Shown here one piece after another: positions 52,767-61,879 of a DNA stretch of 64,000 nt. The stretch is from Bradyrhizobium semiaridum (GTDB lineage: Bacteria > Pseudomonadota > Alphaproteobacteria > Rhizobiales > Xanthobacteraceae). Each line of letters begins with the position of its first letter. The first letter of the stretch is position 1. The stretch spans positions 248,001 through 312,000 of the forward strand of contig NZ_JAGKJJ010000006.1 of NCBI RefSeq assembly GCF_020329505.1. Direction: 5' to 3'. Under the pieces are notes generated by a model. The model was given only the letters and a program-made list of their open reading frames with translations. It was not told the origin of the DNA and ran no database searches. A program made the position numbers and the translations under genes.

Positions 52767-53759
52767 TCACCCTCCCCGCAAGACGTCTGCGAGCCGCGGC
52801 CACGACGGCAGCGCGTCGGCGGCGTGCACCGGCGCCGCGGTCCGCTCGGCGGCCCGCAGCTTGGCGGAGCGCGCCCGCGGATTGGCCGACGTCTCGGCGT
52901 CATCAGGCGTCACCGGACGCTTGGTCAGGATCTTGAAGCTCGGCGCCGACTGCGCGACCTCGGGCAGATGTCGCGAACCGCCGGAGACCTTGCCGCGTTC
53001 GGCGAGAAAGTTCTTGACGATGCGGTCTTCCAGCGAATGGAACGAGACCACGACGAGCCGGCCGCCCGGCTTCAGCACACGCTCGGCCGCGGCGAGCGCC
53101 TGATGCAGCTCGTCGAGCTCTTCGTTGACGAAGATGCGCAGCGCCTGGAAGGTCCGCGTCGCCGGATGAATCTCGTTCGGCTTGGCGCGCACCACCTTGG
53201 CGACGATGTCGGCGAGCGCCTGCGTCGTCGCGATCGGCGCCTCCTTGCGCGCGGCGACGATGGCGCGCGCGACGGCACGCGAATGCCGCTCCTCGCCGAA
53301 GATGTAGATGATGTCGGCGAGCTGCTTGTCGGAGGCCCTCGCGACCACGTCGGCGGCGGTCGGACCGCTCTGCCCCATCCGCATGTCGAGTGGACCATCA
53401 AGACGGAACGAAAAGCCGCGCTCGGCCTGGTCGAGCTGCATCGAGGAGACGCCGACATCCATCACGACGCCGTCGACCGCATCGACGCCCTGGGCGGCGC
53501 AGACCTCGGCCAGTTCGGAGAAGCGGTCCTCGACCAGCGTCAGCCGGCCGCCGGCGCCGTCGACCAAGTCGAAGCCGCCGGCAATGGCCGTGCGGTCGCG
53601 ATCGATGCCGATCACGCGCGTGCCGGCGACATCGAGGATCGCGCGGCTGTAGCCGCCGGCGCCGAAGGTTGCGTCGACATAAATGCCGCCCGCGCGCGGG
53701 GCGAGATAGTCGACCGCCTCGCGGCCGAGCACGGAGATATGACGGACATGGCTGCTCAT
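52767..53759 (-). CDS. rsmH: 16S rRNA (cytosine1402-N4)-methyltransferase
   Basis: A 330-residue methyltransferase (MraW). N-terminal [36 protein letters not shown] contains SAM motif [31 protein letters not shown] and [15 protein letters not shown] are strong family marks. The start at 53759 is where similarity begins. It is the first gene of the cluster here; mraZ, often upstream, is absent. It ends two bases before ftsL. Confidence 0.96.
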   Translation of the reverse strand: MSSHVRHISVLGREAVDYLAPRAGGIYVDATFGAGGYSRAILDVAGTRVIGIDRDRTAIAGGFDLVDGAGGRLTLVEDRFSELAEVCAAQGVDAVDGVVMDVGVSSMQLDQAERGFSFRLDGPLDMRMGQSGPTAADVVARASDKQLADIIYIFGEERHSRAVARAIVAARKEAPIATTQALADIVAKVVRAKPNEIHPATRTFQALRIFVNEELDELHQALAAAERVLKPGGRLVVVSFHSLEDRIVKNFLAERGKVSGGSRHLPEVAQSAPSFKILTKRPVTPDDAETSANPRARSAKLRAAERTAAPVHAADALPSWPRLADVLRGG

Positions 53760-54214
53760 GCGCCGCCCCGGAGCGGAGCTGCGCATGCAGGACGAATCAT
53801 GGACGCGCGCCGGCTCATTGCGCCTCGAATCCTCGCGCCTTGCCAGGCGGTCCCGGTCAGAAAGCCGCCGCGAGATGCATGAGCTGGCTCCCATCCCCGG
53901 TCGCAAATCCTGATATCCGACCGGAATTGGCTGGGTTTCCATGGGATTTCGCGCAAAAGCGGACCTCGGCCGTCCCCCGGAACCGGTTCGGCACTTCACC
54001 TCTCAGTAACGGCACTTAGCGTTAAGAAACGGTTGATGATCCGTTAGTGGATTCCTTCACCTTTTATCCGTTGATGGGTAGTCTCGGTCCCCCGCGCGCA
54101 GACGAGCGCGATGGAACCCGGCGGCCGGATGCGGTTCCGTAAGGTAAAGGAATAGTAAACGCAATTGTCTTATCGATATATCATGCCGTTCTCCCGCCGG
54201 GTTTCAGTGATCTG
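53760..54214. other. divergent promoter region of division cluster and amidase
   Basis: 455 bases with no convincing gene. The long frame running from 53999 into rsmH is not protein-like. The region should hold the main promoter of the cell-wall and division cluster. A CtrA-like motif lies at 54022-54036. No repeat of TGGGN boxes (MraZ operator) is seen. Confidence 0.55.
54022..54036 (-). promoter_or_regulatory. candidate CtrA box upstream of rsmH
   Basis: The minus strand reads TCAA-CCGTTTC-TTAAC, one mismatch from the CtrA consensus TTAA-N7-TTAAC. It lies about 265 bases upstream of the rsmH start. Function is inferred from the motif alone. Confidence 0.35.
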
Positions 54215-55084
54215 ATGGCTTCTGGTTCGTCTGGTGGCTCCGATTCGAAGCGACAACGCGCCCTTCCGATTCCCAGGGCTGTTGCCGACATGAAGACGTT
54301 TACACCCGATTCCTCGATCGCCTCCGATGTGATCCCGTCGGCCAATTTCGGCGAGCGCGCGGATGGCCGCGAGCCCGACATGATCGTGCTGCACTACACC
54401 GGCATGCCCGACGTCGAGGGCGCGATCGCGCAGCTCTGCACCCCGGGCACCGAGGTCTCGGCGCACTACGTCGTGCTCGAGGACGGCCGCATCGTGCAGT
54501 GCGTGCCGGAGAGCAAGCGCGCCTGGCACGCCGGCGTGTCGTTCTGGGCCGGCGAGGACGACATCAACTCCTGCTCGATCGGCGTCGAGATCGTCAATCG
54601 CGGACACGACTGGGGCTATCCCGACTTTCCGCTGCGCCAGATCGCGGCGGTGATCGCGCTGTGCCGCGGCATCATGCTCCGCCGCAAGGTGCCCTCGCAT
54701 CGCGTGCTCGGCCATTCCGACGTGGCGCCGGCGCGCAAGAAGGATCCCGGCGAGAAATTCCCGTGGCACTCGCTGGCCAATTCCGGCGTCGGCCACTGGG
54801 TGCAGCCCGCGCCGATCGTGCGTGGCCCGCAGCTCCAGCTCGGTGCGATCAGCGACGACGTCTCCAGAATGCAGGCCGCATTCCGCCGTTACGGGTACAA
54901 CGCCCCGGCCAACGGCAAGTTCGACGGTGCGACCATGGAGGTCGTCACCGCCTTCCAGCGCCACTTCCGCCCCGAGCGCGTCGACGGGATCGCCGACCAG
55001 TCGACCATGGCAACGCTGCACGCGCTGCTCGCGAGCCTGCCGCCGGACTCGGACGCACCGGTGGTCGCCGCTACGACCAGGTAA
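54215..55084 (+). CDS. N-acetylmuramoyl-L-alanine amidase with peptidoglycan-binding domain
   Basis: A 289-residue amidase_2 protein. The zinc His60 lies in MIVLHYTGM; GVEIVNRGHDWGYPDFP and LGHSDVAPARKKDPGEKFPW supply the other ligands and catalytic residues. A C-terminal PG_binding_1 domain (about 205-270) includes ISDDVSRMQAAFRRYGY. No signal peptide is seen, which suggests an AmpD/AmiD-type enzyme in recycling. The ATG at 54290 is an alternative start. Confidence 0.88.
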   Translation: MASGSSGGSDSKRQRALPIPRAVADMKTFTPDSSIASDVIPSANFGERADGREPDMIVLHYTGMPDVEGAIAQLCTPGTEVSAHYVVLEDGRIVQCVPESKRAWHAGVSFWAGEDDINSCSIGVEIVNRGHDWGYPDFPLRQIAAVIALCRGIMLRRKVPSHRVLGHSDVAPARKKDPGEKFPWHSLANSGVGHWVQPAPIVRGPQLQLGAISDDVSRMQAAFRRYGYNAPANGKFDGATMEVVTAFQRHFRPERVDGIADQSTMATLHALLASLPPDSDAPVVAATTR

Positions 55085-55345
55085 GACGCCGCTTCACTTT
55101 TCCGACAAGGCCTTGATCATCGTCGCCGCCGCGCCTGCAGACACGCCGCGGCAAAGCCGACATGTCGGGCGCATAACGCAGCAACAGTGCCCTGGCACGC
55201 CCCCCTGCGCCCGATGCACGATCCTCATTTCCGCCTCCAAGCTGCGTCAAGTGCGCCGTTAGCAATGATTTGCTTCTTCCTTTAGGATGGCGGCACGTCA
55301 CGACTGCTGCCGTACTCCAAGCTATTTGAAGCGGAAGGTGACACC

Positions 55346-55864
55346 ATGACGATATTTGCGCGATCGATCGGCGCGATTTTGCTTTATCTGTTTTTGAGCG
55401 AGCTGGCCGTTGCTCAGACCAGCGACGTCAAATGTCAGCCGGTGAACACGGCGAGCACTGCGCAAACGCTGCGCTGTGACGGCGGCATCACCATCACCGC
55501 CGAAAACGGCGCGCAGTACACGCTGAACGACACCAACCGCGACGGCCGCGTCGACTCCGTCGAGCTGGGCAGTCAGGCGATCCTGCTCGAGGTGCCCAAG
55601 GTAGCCAAGGGGAAGCGGTTCACAGTGACGACGCCGCAAGCGATCGCGGCGGTGCGCGGCACCAAATGGGCCGTCGACACCACGGCGCAGAAGACGTCGG
55701 TGTTCGTCGTCAACGGACGCGTCGCAGTCGCGCGCCGATCCGGCCGGCAGAGCGTCATTCTCGGACCTGGCGAGGGCGTGGACGTCGAGGGCACGGCTCC
55801 CCTCCTCGTCAAGCGCTGGGCGCCCGCGCGCGTCGCCGCCTTGATGGCAAGATTGGGCCAGTAA
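55346..55864 (+). CDS. FecR domain protein
   Basis: A 172-residue exported protein: signal peptide to VAVAQ (residue 24), then a FecR-type beta domain with the hallmark VRGTKWAVDTTAQKTSVFVVNGRVAV. It precedes a CHASE2-cyclase gene by 12 bases, so the two are co-transcribed. FecR domains usually sense or relay periplasmic signals. Here it could feed the CHASE2 sensor instead of a FecI sigma factor. It has GGAAGG upstream of the ATG. Confidence 0.85.
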   Translation: MTIFARSIGAILLYLFLSELAVAQTSDVKCQPVNTASTAQTLRCDGGITITAENGAQYTLNDTNRDGRVDSVELGSQAILLEVPKVAKGKRFTVTTPQAIAAVRGTKWAVDTTAQKTSVFVVNGRVAVARRSGRQSVILGPGEGVDVEGTAPLLVKRWAPARVAALMARLGQ

Positions 55865-55876
55865 GCACCGGCGCCG

Positions 55877-57784
55877 ATGCGACGGCATCTCAAGGGCCTT
55901 CTGCCGGTCGTTCTGGCAGCGCTGTGGGGAGGCGGGGTCTATTTCCTGCAAGCCCAGGGCCATTTGCGCGCGCTCGACCGTGCCGAGTCGGCGATCACGG
56001 ATTCTCGAACGGTGTTGCGCGGCGTGAGGGCGCCGCCCGATCTCGTCACCATCGTCGAGATCGATGATAGCGTCGTCGGGCAGCTCGGCAAATATCCGCT
56101 TGCAAGGAGCGATCTTGCCCGACTTGTCGATGCGATCGCCCGGCTGAAGCCGAAGGCGATCGGACTGGACATATTGCTGCTCGACAAGGGCTCCGAGGCC
56201 GGTGATGCCGCGCTGGCCGATGCGCTCGGGACGGCTCCGGCCGCGATTGCCGCAGCTGCGGTGTTTCCCCAGCACAGCCAATCGATTCCGGTTCAGAGAG
56301 ATCAGCCACTTGGGGCCCTGCCGTCGGCTGAACGATTTCTCTGGCCGCTGAAGCAATTTGCCGAGCGGGCGTCGGTCGGCGTCGTCAATGTGACCACCGA
56401 CCAGAACGGCGTCCCGCGCGCAATGCCGATGCTGTTCCGCACCGGCGACGGGATCGCATTGTCGTTCCCGCTTCGCGTCGCCAGCCTCGCCACCGGGGTC
56501 GAGCCTGCGATCGAGCCGAACCGCCTCGTCCTGGGTCCGCTCTCGATTCCGACCGACGCCGATCATGCAATCCCGATCAGCTTCTACGGCCCGCGCCGAA
56601 CGATACGCACCATCAGCGCCGCTGCGCTGCTGGCGGGCGAGCCGCCCGCCGCGGCGATCGCCGGCAGGGTTGTCGTCGTCGGCGCCGCCGTCACCGGCGG
56701 CGGTGACTTCTTCCCCACGCCGTTCGAGCCGCTGATGCCGGGTGTGGAAGTGATGGCGACGGCGATCGCCGGCCTGTTGGCCGGAGACGTTGTCTGGCAT
56801 GGCCGATCGATCCAGGTCGCGGACGGCATCGTTTGCATCCTCCTGCCGATGATGATCGTCGGCCTGCTGGCCTGGCGGCGGAGCACGGTGGGCATCGTCG
56901 CCGCGACGGGCGTCGTGCTGCTGTGGATGGCCGCAACGTTCCTCGCCGCATCGTCGGGGGTGTGGCTGAGCGCGGCGGTGCCGCTGGCCGCCACCGCGCC
57001 TCCCGTGCTGCTGTTCGGCGTCGTTCAACTCTGGTGGGGTCGGCGACGGGCGCATTATTTTGCCATGAAGAGCGAAGTGCTCGGCCAGTTTCAGGCCCCC
57101 AGCATTCAACGATGGCTCGCCGCCGATCCGAATTTTCTTGCCGAGCCGGTTCGCCAGAATGCCGCCGTCCTGTTCATCGACCTGTCCGGATTCACGTCCC
57201 TGAGCGAGACGATCGGGCCCGACCGCGTCAGGGAGCTGCTGAACGAATTTCACGGACTGATCGACAAGGACGTGGTGAAGCATCGCGGCACGATCACGGG
57301 CTTTCTCGGCGATGGTGCGATGGTGCTGTTCGGACTTCCGCAGCCCGCAGCCGATGACGCGATCAGGGCGATCGACTGCGCCGTGAGCCTCTCGACAAGC
57401 ACGTCCGGCTGGCTGGGCGCCTTGCCGACGCCGGTCGCATCGCGGCTGGGCTACAAGCTAGGTGCGCATTTCGGGACGATCGTCGCATCCCGCCTCGGCG
57501 GCACCAGCCATCGCCACATCACGGCAACCGGCGACACCGTCAATGTCGCCAACCGCCTGATGGAAGTGGCGGCCAATCATCACGTCGAAATTTGTGTCAG
57601 CGACGAACTGCTTCGTGCCGCCGGGGATGATGTCGCCCTCTCCAAATCCGGATCGCTGACCGGGCCCATCGAGACGCGAGTCCGCGGCCGTTCGGGTTCG
57701 CTGGCGATTTGGCTGTGGAGCGCGCGCGGCCAAGGCGGCGATGCCGATGCCGTCAGGGCGCCGGACAACTCCCGCCCGGCATGA
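55877..57784 (+). CDS. CHASE2 sensor / class III adenylate-guanylate cyclase
   Basis: A 635-residue membrane receptor: N-terminal helix, periplasmic CHASE2 domain (about 30-300), three hydrophobic helices (about 310-390), then a class III cyclase domain (about 425-600). Metal aspartates are present in LFIDLSGFTSL and LGDGAMVLFG, and the catalytic Asn/Arg in GDTVNVANRLMEVA. The lysine that usually specifies adenine, just before the second metal site, is replaced (ITGFLGDG). This is seen in some bacterial CHASE2 cyclases, and it leaves the substrate, ATP or GTP, uncertain. Confidence 0.87.
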   Translation: MRRHLKGLLPVVLAALWGGGVYFLQAQGHLRALDRAESAITDSRTVLRGVRAPPDLVTIVEIDDSVVGQLGKYPLARSDLARLVDAIARLKPKAIGLDILLLDKGSEAGDAALADALGTAPAAIAAAAVFPQHSQSIPVQRDQPLGALPSAERFLWPLKQFAERASVGVVNVTTDQNGVPRAMPMLFRTGDGIALSFPLRVASLATGVEPAIEPNRLVLGPLSIPTDADHAIPISFYGPRRTIRTISAAALLAGEPPAAAIAGRVVVVGAAVTGGGDFFPTPFEPLMPGVEVMATAIAGLLAGDVVWHGRSIQVADGIVCILLPMMIVGLLAWRRSTVGIVAATGVVLLWMAATFLAASSGVWLSAAVPLAATAPPVLLFGVVQLWWGRRRAHYFAMKSEVLGQFQAPSIQRWLAADPNFLAEPVRQNAAVLFIDLSGFTSLSETIGPDRVRELLNEFHGLIDKDVVKHRGTITGFLGDGAMVLFGLPQPAADDAIRAIDCAVSLSTSTSGWLGALPTPVASRLGYKLGAHFGTIVASRLGGTSHRHITATGDTVNVANRLMEVAANHHVEICVSDELLRAAGDDVALSKSGSLTGPIETRVRGRSGSLAIWLWSARGQGGDADAVRAPDNSRPA

Positions 57785-57803
57785 CCCACGCGGCGAAGAA
57801 CCT

Positions 57804-59051
57804 TCACTCCATCTCCGCGATGCGCCGCGCGTAGAGGCGGCGCAGCGGCTCGAGCTGCGTCGCGGCGGTCGCGGCGAGATAGGCTTGCCGCGCCTCCGCC
57901 TTGCGGCCGAGACGGCGCAACAGGTCGGCGCGCACGGCGGGAAGCTGGTCGTACCCCCTGAGATCGCCGCGGGCTTCGAGCGCGTCGATCAGATCGAGCG
58001 CGCGGGCCGGGCCATCGACCATCGACACCGCGGCCGCGAGATTCAGCTCGATCACCGGCGATGGGCTGATCCGCAGCAGCACCTCGTAGAGGCCGGCGAT
58101 CTGCGGCCAATCGGTGTCCTGATAGCTCGGCGCCCGGGCATGCAGCGCGGCGATCGCGGCCTGCACCGCGTAGGATTGCGGCCGGCCCGGCATCCGCAAT
58201 GCCTCCTCGACCAGCTTGAGGCCTTCGGCGATCTGCTGGAAATCCCACAGCGAACGGTCCTGCTCCTCGAGCAGCACGATGTCGCCGCCGGCGGTCTGCC
58301 GGCCGGCGCGGCGCGCGTCATGCAGCAGCATCAGCGCCAGCAGGCCCTTGATCTCGCCGCGCGCCGGGATCAGCGCGTTGAGCAACCGCGCCAGCCGGAT
58401 CGCTTCGCGCGCCAGATCGGGCCGCATCAAATCCTCGCCCGCGGTCGCGGCATAGCCTTCGGTGAAGACGAGATAGATCACGGCCAGCACGCCGTCGAGC
58501 CGTGACTCCAGCGCCTCGCGCTCCGGCACCTCATAGGGAATGCCGGCGAGCTTGATCTTCTGCTTGGCGCGCAGCAGACGCTGCGCCATCGCGTCCTCGC
58601 TCACCACGAAGGCGCGCGCGACCTGCGCTGTCGTCAGCCCGCACACCGTGCGCAGGGTGAGCGCGACCCGGACCTCCGCGGCAAAGGACGGATGGCAGCA
58701 GGTGAAGATCAGCCTCAGCATATCGTCGTCGAGCGTCGCATCGACCGGCTCGGCCGACGGCTCGGCATCGAGCAGCAGTTGATGCGTCAATTCCTGCTGC
58801 TTGCCGCGAAAATTGGCGGCGCGCCGCACCCGGTCGATCGCCTTGTTGCGGCCGACATTGACCAGCCAGGCGCGCGGATTGGACGGGAATTCGCCGATCG
58901 GCCATTTCTCCAGCGCCACCGCGAAGGCGTCTTGGAGGGAATCCTCGGCCAGATCGAAATCGCCGACGAGACGGATCAGCGTCGCGAGCGCGCGGCCCGC
59001 CTCGTCGCGGAAGACTTTTTCGATCTGGCTCGGGGTCATCAGGTCCAACAT
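57804..59051 (-). CDS. ECF sigma factor with DUF6596 extension (ECF42 type)
   Basis: A 415-residue protein. Sigma2 (about 10-80: [29 protein letters not shown]) and sigma4 (about 115-170: [20 protein letters not shown]) are followed by a long TPR-like C-terminal region containing DUF6596. This large ECF class is usually encoded with a DGPF/YciI protein and lacks an anti-sigma factor; the C-terminus is thought to control it. A YciI-like gene lies 55 bases upstream on the same strand. I chose the ATG at 59051; MTPSQ four codons in is an alternative. Confidence 0.88.
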   Translation of the reverse strand: MLDLMTPSQIEKVFRDEAGRALATLIRLVGDFDLAEDSLQDAFAVALEKWPIGEFPSNPRAWLVNVGRNKAIDRVRRAANFRGKQQELTHQLLLDAEPSAEPVDATLDDDMLRLIFTCCHPSFAAEVRVALTLRTVCGLTTAQVARAFVVSEDAMAQRLLRAKQKIKLAGIPYEVPEREALESRLDGVLAVIYLVFTEGYAATAGEDLMRPDLAREAIRLARLLNALIPARGEIKGLLALMLLHDARRAGRQTAGGDIVLLEEQDRSLWDFQQIAEGLKLVEEALRMPGRPQSYAVQAAIAALHARAPSYQDTDWPQIAGLYEVLLRISPSPVIELNLAAAVSMVDGPARALDLIDALEARGDLRGYDQLPAVRADLLRRLGRKAEARQAYLAATAATQLEPLRRLYARRIAEME

Positions 59052-59106
59052 TGCCGCTTCGGTTCGCCCGCGCTCCTGCGCGAGCGAACCCGAAAATGGC
59101 GGCTCC

Positions 59107-59460
59107 CTATCTGTTATACTCCCAGATCGGCCGCACCTCGATCGAGCCGAGCCGCGCGCTCGGGATCCGCGCCGCGATCGCGATCGCCTCGTCGAGATTC
59201 TTGGCGTCGACGATGTAGAAGCCGCCGAGTTGCTCACGGGTCTCAGCGAACGGGCCGTCGGTGGTCAGCGCCTTGCCGTCGCGGACGCGGACCGTGGTCG
59301 CGGTCGTGGTCGGCCGCAGCCGCTCGCCGGCCTTGTAATTGCCGCTCTGGATGATCTGCTGGGTGAAGACGCCGTATTCCGCCTCCATCTTCTTGGCGGT
59401 CTCGGCATCGTTCTTCGCGTATTCGACCTCGTTCTGATAGATCAGCAGCAGGTATTGCAT
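59107..59460 (-). CDS. YciI family (DGPF) protein
   Basis: A 117-residue YCII-related protein starting [11 protein letters not shown] with the family motif [19 protein letters not shown]. Such proteins form dimers of ferredoxin-like fold. Their partnership with ECF42 sigma factors is known from gene order; their chemical role there is unclear. It is the first gene of a two-gene operon with the sigma factor. Confidence 0.88.
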   Translation of the reverse strand: MQYLLLIYQNEVEYAKNDAETAKKMEAEYGVFTQQIIQSGNYKAGERLRPTTTATTVRVRDGKALTTDGPFAETREQLGGFYIVDAKNLDEAIAIAARIPSARLGSIEVRPIWEYNR

Positions 59461-59571
59461 CTCGCTTCTCCTCTAGTTCGGCTGGATCGCCGACACCCAG
59501 TCGAACTGGCGACGGCCAAAACGACATTTTCAGGATAATTTATTTCGGCCGCCTTCGCGGCCCCTTATCCG

Positions 59572-59600
59572 CTTGACGGGACCGGCCAAAACGCTCATTG
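59572..59600 (+). promoter_or_regulatory. probable rnpB promoter
   Basis: CTTGACGG at 59572 resembles the alphaproteobacterial -35 (CTTGAC). With normal spacing a -10 would fall at CTCATTG near 59594-59600, just before the RNA. The -10 is weak. Confidence 0.4.
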
Positions 59601-59609
59601 GCTCAGGGT

Positions 59610-60022
59610 GTCAGTCGGCCGGACGGCCGCTCCCGCTGGTGCCGAAAGGCCGCGGGGGAGGAAAGTCCGGGCTCCATCGACATGCGGTGCCGGATAACGT
59701 CCGGCGGGGGCGACCCCAGGGAAAGTGCCACAGAGATCGAACCGCTCCCTCCCCGGAGGGAGTAAGGGTGAAAAGGTGCGGTAAGAGCGCACCGCGTTGC
59801 CGGCAACGGCGACGGCATGGCAAACCCCACCGGGAGCAAAACCGAATAGGGACAGCATCGCGGTTAGTTCGCGCTCGCGCGATAACACCGCAGGGCGATG
59901 TCAGGCCCGCTGTCCGGGTAGGTTGCTCGAGGCAAGGTGCAAACCCTGTCCCAGAGGAATGGCCGTCACGTACCATTCGAAAGAATGGTGCCCTACAGAA
60001 CCCGGCTTACAGGCCGGCTGAT
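59610..60022 (+). ncRNA. rnpB: RNase P RNA, bacterial type A
   Basis: Conserved cores are visible in order: P4 5' region GAGGAAAGTCCGGGCTCC near 59658, CAGGGAAAGTGCCACAGA, GGTAAGAGCGCACC, GCAAACCCCACC, AGGCAAGGTGCAAACCC, and the 3' core CAGAACCCGGCTTACAGGCC. The terminal helix pairs AGTCGGCCGG with CCGGCTGAT. This is the catalytic RNA that trims tRNA 5' ends. Ends are approximate by a few bases. Confidence 0.96.
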
Positions 60023-60034
60023 GCTTCTACCAAT

Positions 60035-60065
60035 GAGGGGCTCGGCGTAGTGCGCCGGGCCCCTC
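60035..60065 (+). terminator. hairpin after rnpB
   Basis: GAGGGGCTCGGCG and CGCCGGGCCCCTC pair as a 13-base stem (one G-T wobble) with loop TAGTG, 12 bases after the RNA. No long T-tract follows, so its strength is uncertain. Confidence 0.6.
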
Positions 60066-60177
60066 GCCATTTGGCGCCGGCGCTGCATCCGGGCTACGTG
60101 CCTTAAGCGTTCAAGTCGGTCTCGGCGCGGTCCTCATCGGAGATCCGCGGCCACTCCTCGATCTCTGCATCCCCCAC

Positions 60178-60253
60178 GTCATTGCGAGCGAAGCGAAGCA
60201 ATCCATCTTGCCGCAAGCGAAGGCATGGATTGCTTTGCTCCGTTCGCAATGAC
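60178..60253. repeat. palindromic repeat downstream of rnpB
   Basis: GTCATTGCGAGCGAAGCGAA and the matching inverted arm ending TTCGCAATGAC enclose a second inner pair (AATCCAT / ATGGATT). Same family as 43803-43841. Confidence 0.8.
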
Positions 60254-60270
60254 AGGGACACATCGGCTAC

Positions 60271-60993
60271 TCAGGCTTCGTCCACGATCCCTTGCAACAG
60301 CTCCATCAGCGCCTCCGGCGCCGTCACGTTCGGCGAATGGCTGGCGTCGATCTCGAAGTGGCGCCAGCCGGCTTCGTTCCTGGTGCGTCTGGAGAATTGC
60401 CCGAACGTGTCGGCGGGCGTGATGCGGGTGGCGTAGATATAGCTGCGCGGCAGGGCCGGCTCACCGTGCTGCAACTTCAGCTTCTGCTCGAAACATTTGA
60501 TCGGCGTCGCGACGCGGCGCGCGCTCAGCCATTCCACGTCGGCGGCCGACGTATCAGGCGGCGTCTGCATCGGCGGGATGCGCCAGCCGTCGCCGTCGCG
60601 CGCGGCCTTGCGCATGCTCTCGATCGCCACTTCGTTGAGGTCGAACAGCGATTGTCCGTCGCGCGGCACGAAGGCGTCGATATAGATCAGTTGCGCGATG
60701 CGGTCGCGGACGCGGTCGGCAACGCCGGTCGCGACCATGCCGCCATAGGAATGGCCGATCAGCACGATGTCGCCGAGGTCCTCATAGTTGATGACATTGA
60801 GCATGTCCGTGATGTGCGCCTCCAGGTCGAGCGCCTGATGCGCCAGATGCACGCGCTCGCCCAGCCCGGTGTAGCTTGGGGTGATCAGCCGGTGCCCGGC
60901 GGCCCGCATCAGGGGATGCATCTTCTTCCACGCCCATCCCGCCGACCAGGCGCCGTGACAGACCAGAAAGGTTTTGGAGGAGTTGGCAGTCAT
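60271..60993 (-). CDS. alpha/beta hydrolase (esterase-like)
   Basis: A 240-residue cytoplasmic alpha/beta hydrolase. N-terminal TFLVCHGAWSAGWAWKKM holds the oxyanion segment, GHSYGG the nucleophile Ser, and FEIDASHSPNVTAPEAL the catalytic His. It resembles plant methylesterase/hydroxynitrile lyase-type enzymes and bacterial relatives of unknown substrate. I chose the second ATG (60993), since similarity starts close to it. Confidence 0.82.
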   Translation of the reverse strand: MTANSSKTFLVCHGAWSAGWAWKKMHPLMRAAGHRLITPSYTGLGERVHLAHQALDLEAHITDMLNVINYEDLGDIVLIGHSYGGMVATGVADRVRDRIAQLIYIDAFVPRDGQSLFDLNEVAIESMRKAARDGDGWRIPPMQTPPDTSAADVEWLSARRVATPIKCFEQKLKLQHGEPALPRSYIYATRITPADTFGQFSRRTRNEAGWRHFEIDASHSPNVTAPEALMELLQGIVDEA

Positions 60994-61098
60994 GGGGATT
61001 TCCATTTTTGATTATCGTTGAGGAGCTGCGATTTCGAATAGTACCCGCTGCTCGCCTCGTGTAAACGTCGCGGCAATGACCAAGAAAACGAGACGAGG

Positions 61099-61842
61099 AT
61101 GACCGCAGTGGGCTACGCGATCCTGTTCTCCGGCGCGCTGGCCGGCGGTTTCGTCTCCGGCCTCGCCGGGTTCGGCACGGCGCTGATGGCGCTCGGGATC
61201 TGGCTCTACGTGCTGCCGCCGACGCTGGCGGTGCCGCTGGTGCTGGTCTGCTCTGTCATCGCGCAGCTCTCGACGCTGCCATCGATCTGGAAGAGCATCG
61301 ACTTCCGCCTGATCTGGCCGTTCATCATCGGCGGCCTCGCCGGCGTACCGATCGGCATTTTGCTGATCGCACGCGCCGATCCGGCCCTGTTCAAGCTCAC
61401 CATCGGCATCTTCCTGCTGGTGTTCCCGGTCGCGCTGTTCCTGCAGAAGAAGCCGATGTCGATCGCCTTCGGCGGCAAATGGACCGACGGCGCCATCGGC
61501 TTTGCCGGCGGCATCCTCGGCGGCCTGGCGGGCTTGTCCGGTCCACTGCCGATCCTGTGGGCGAGCGTGCGCGGCTGGGGCAAGGAACAACGGCGCGGCG
61601 TGTTCCAGACCTTCAACTTCACCATTCTGTTCGCCGCGCTCTGCGTGCAGGTCGCAAGCGGACTAGTGAAGCCGGACATCGTCTGGCTGACGGCCTGCGC
61701 CTTTCCGGGCACGCTGCTCGGCGCCTGGCTCGGCTCGCGCGTCTACCACGCGCTCAGCGACCGCAATTTCTCCGACATCGTGCTGGCGCTGCTGTTCCTG
61801 TCCGGCGTCGCACTGGTGTGGAGCGAGATCGGGCCGAAATAA
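61099..61842 (+). CDS. TauE/SafE family sulfite exporter-type permease
   Basis: A 247-residue membrane protein with about eight hydrophobic helices in two halves, each opening with a GxGxG-rich stretch (GGFVSGLAGFGTALMALGI and GFAGGILGGLAGLSGPLPI), the TauE/SafE hallmark. Members export sulfite, sulfoacetate or other organosulfur anions. No sulfur gene is adjacent. Confidence 0.88.
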   Translation: MTAVGYAILFSGALAGGFVSGLAGFGTALMALGIWLYVLPPTLAVPLVLVCSVIAQLSTLPSIWKSIDFRLIWPFIIGGLAGVPIGILLIARADPALFKLTIGIFLLVFPVALFLQKKPMSIAFGGKWTDGAIGFAGGILGGLAGLSGPLPILWASVRGWGKEQRRGVFQTFNFTILFAALCVQVASGLVKPDIVWLTACAFPGTLLGAWLGSRVYHALSDRNFSDIVLALLFLSGVALVWSEIGPK

Positions 61843-61879
61843 CGCGGCTGACAGGACATCCCGTCAGCCGCGTACCGTT

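Noticed and set aside
53760..53999. N-terminal extension of rsmH to 410 residues
   Set aside because: Family similarity begins at [12 protein letters not shown] (53759); the extra 80 codons are low-complexity and antisense-like.
59547..59562. GGCCGC-CTTC-GCGGCC hairpin before rnpB as a terminator
   Set aside because: It lies upstream of both flanking genes' transcripts, so there is no transcript for it to end; a structural role remains possible but unsupported.
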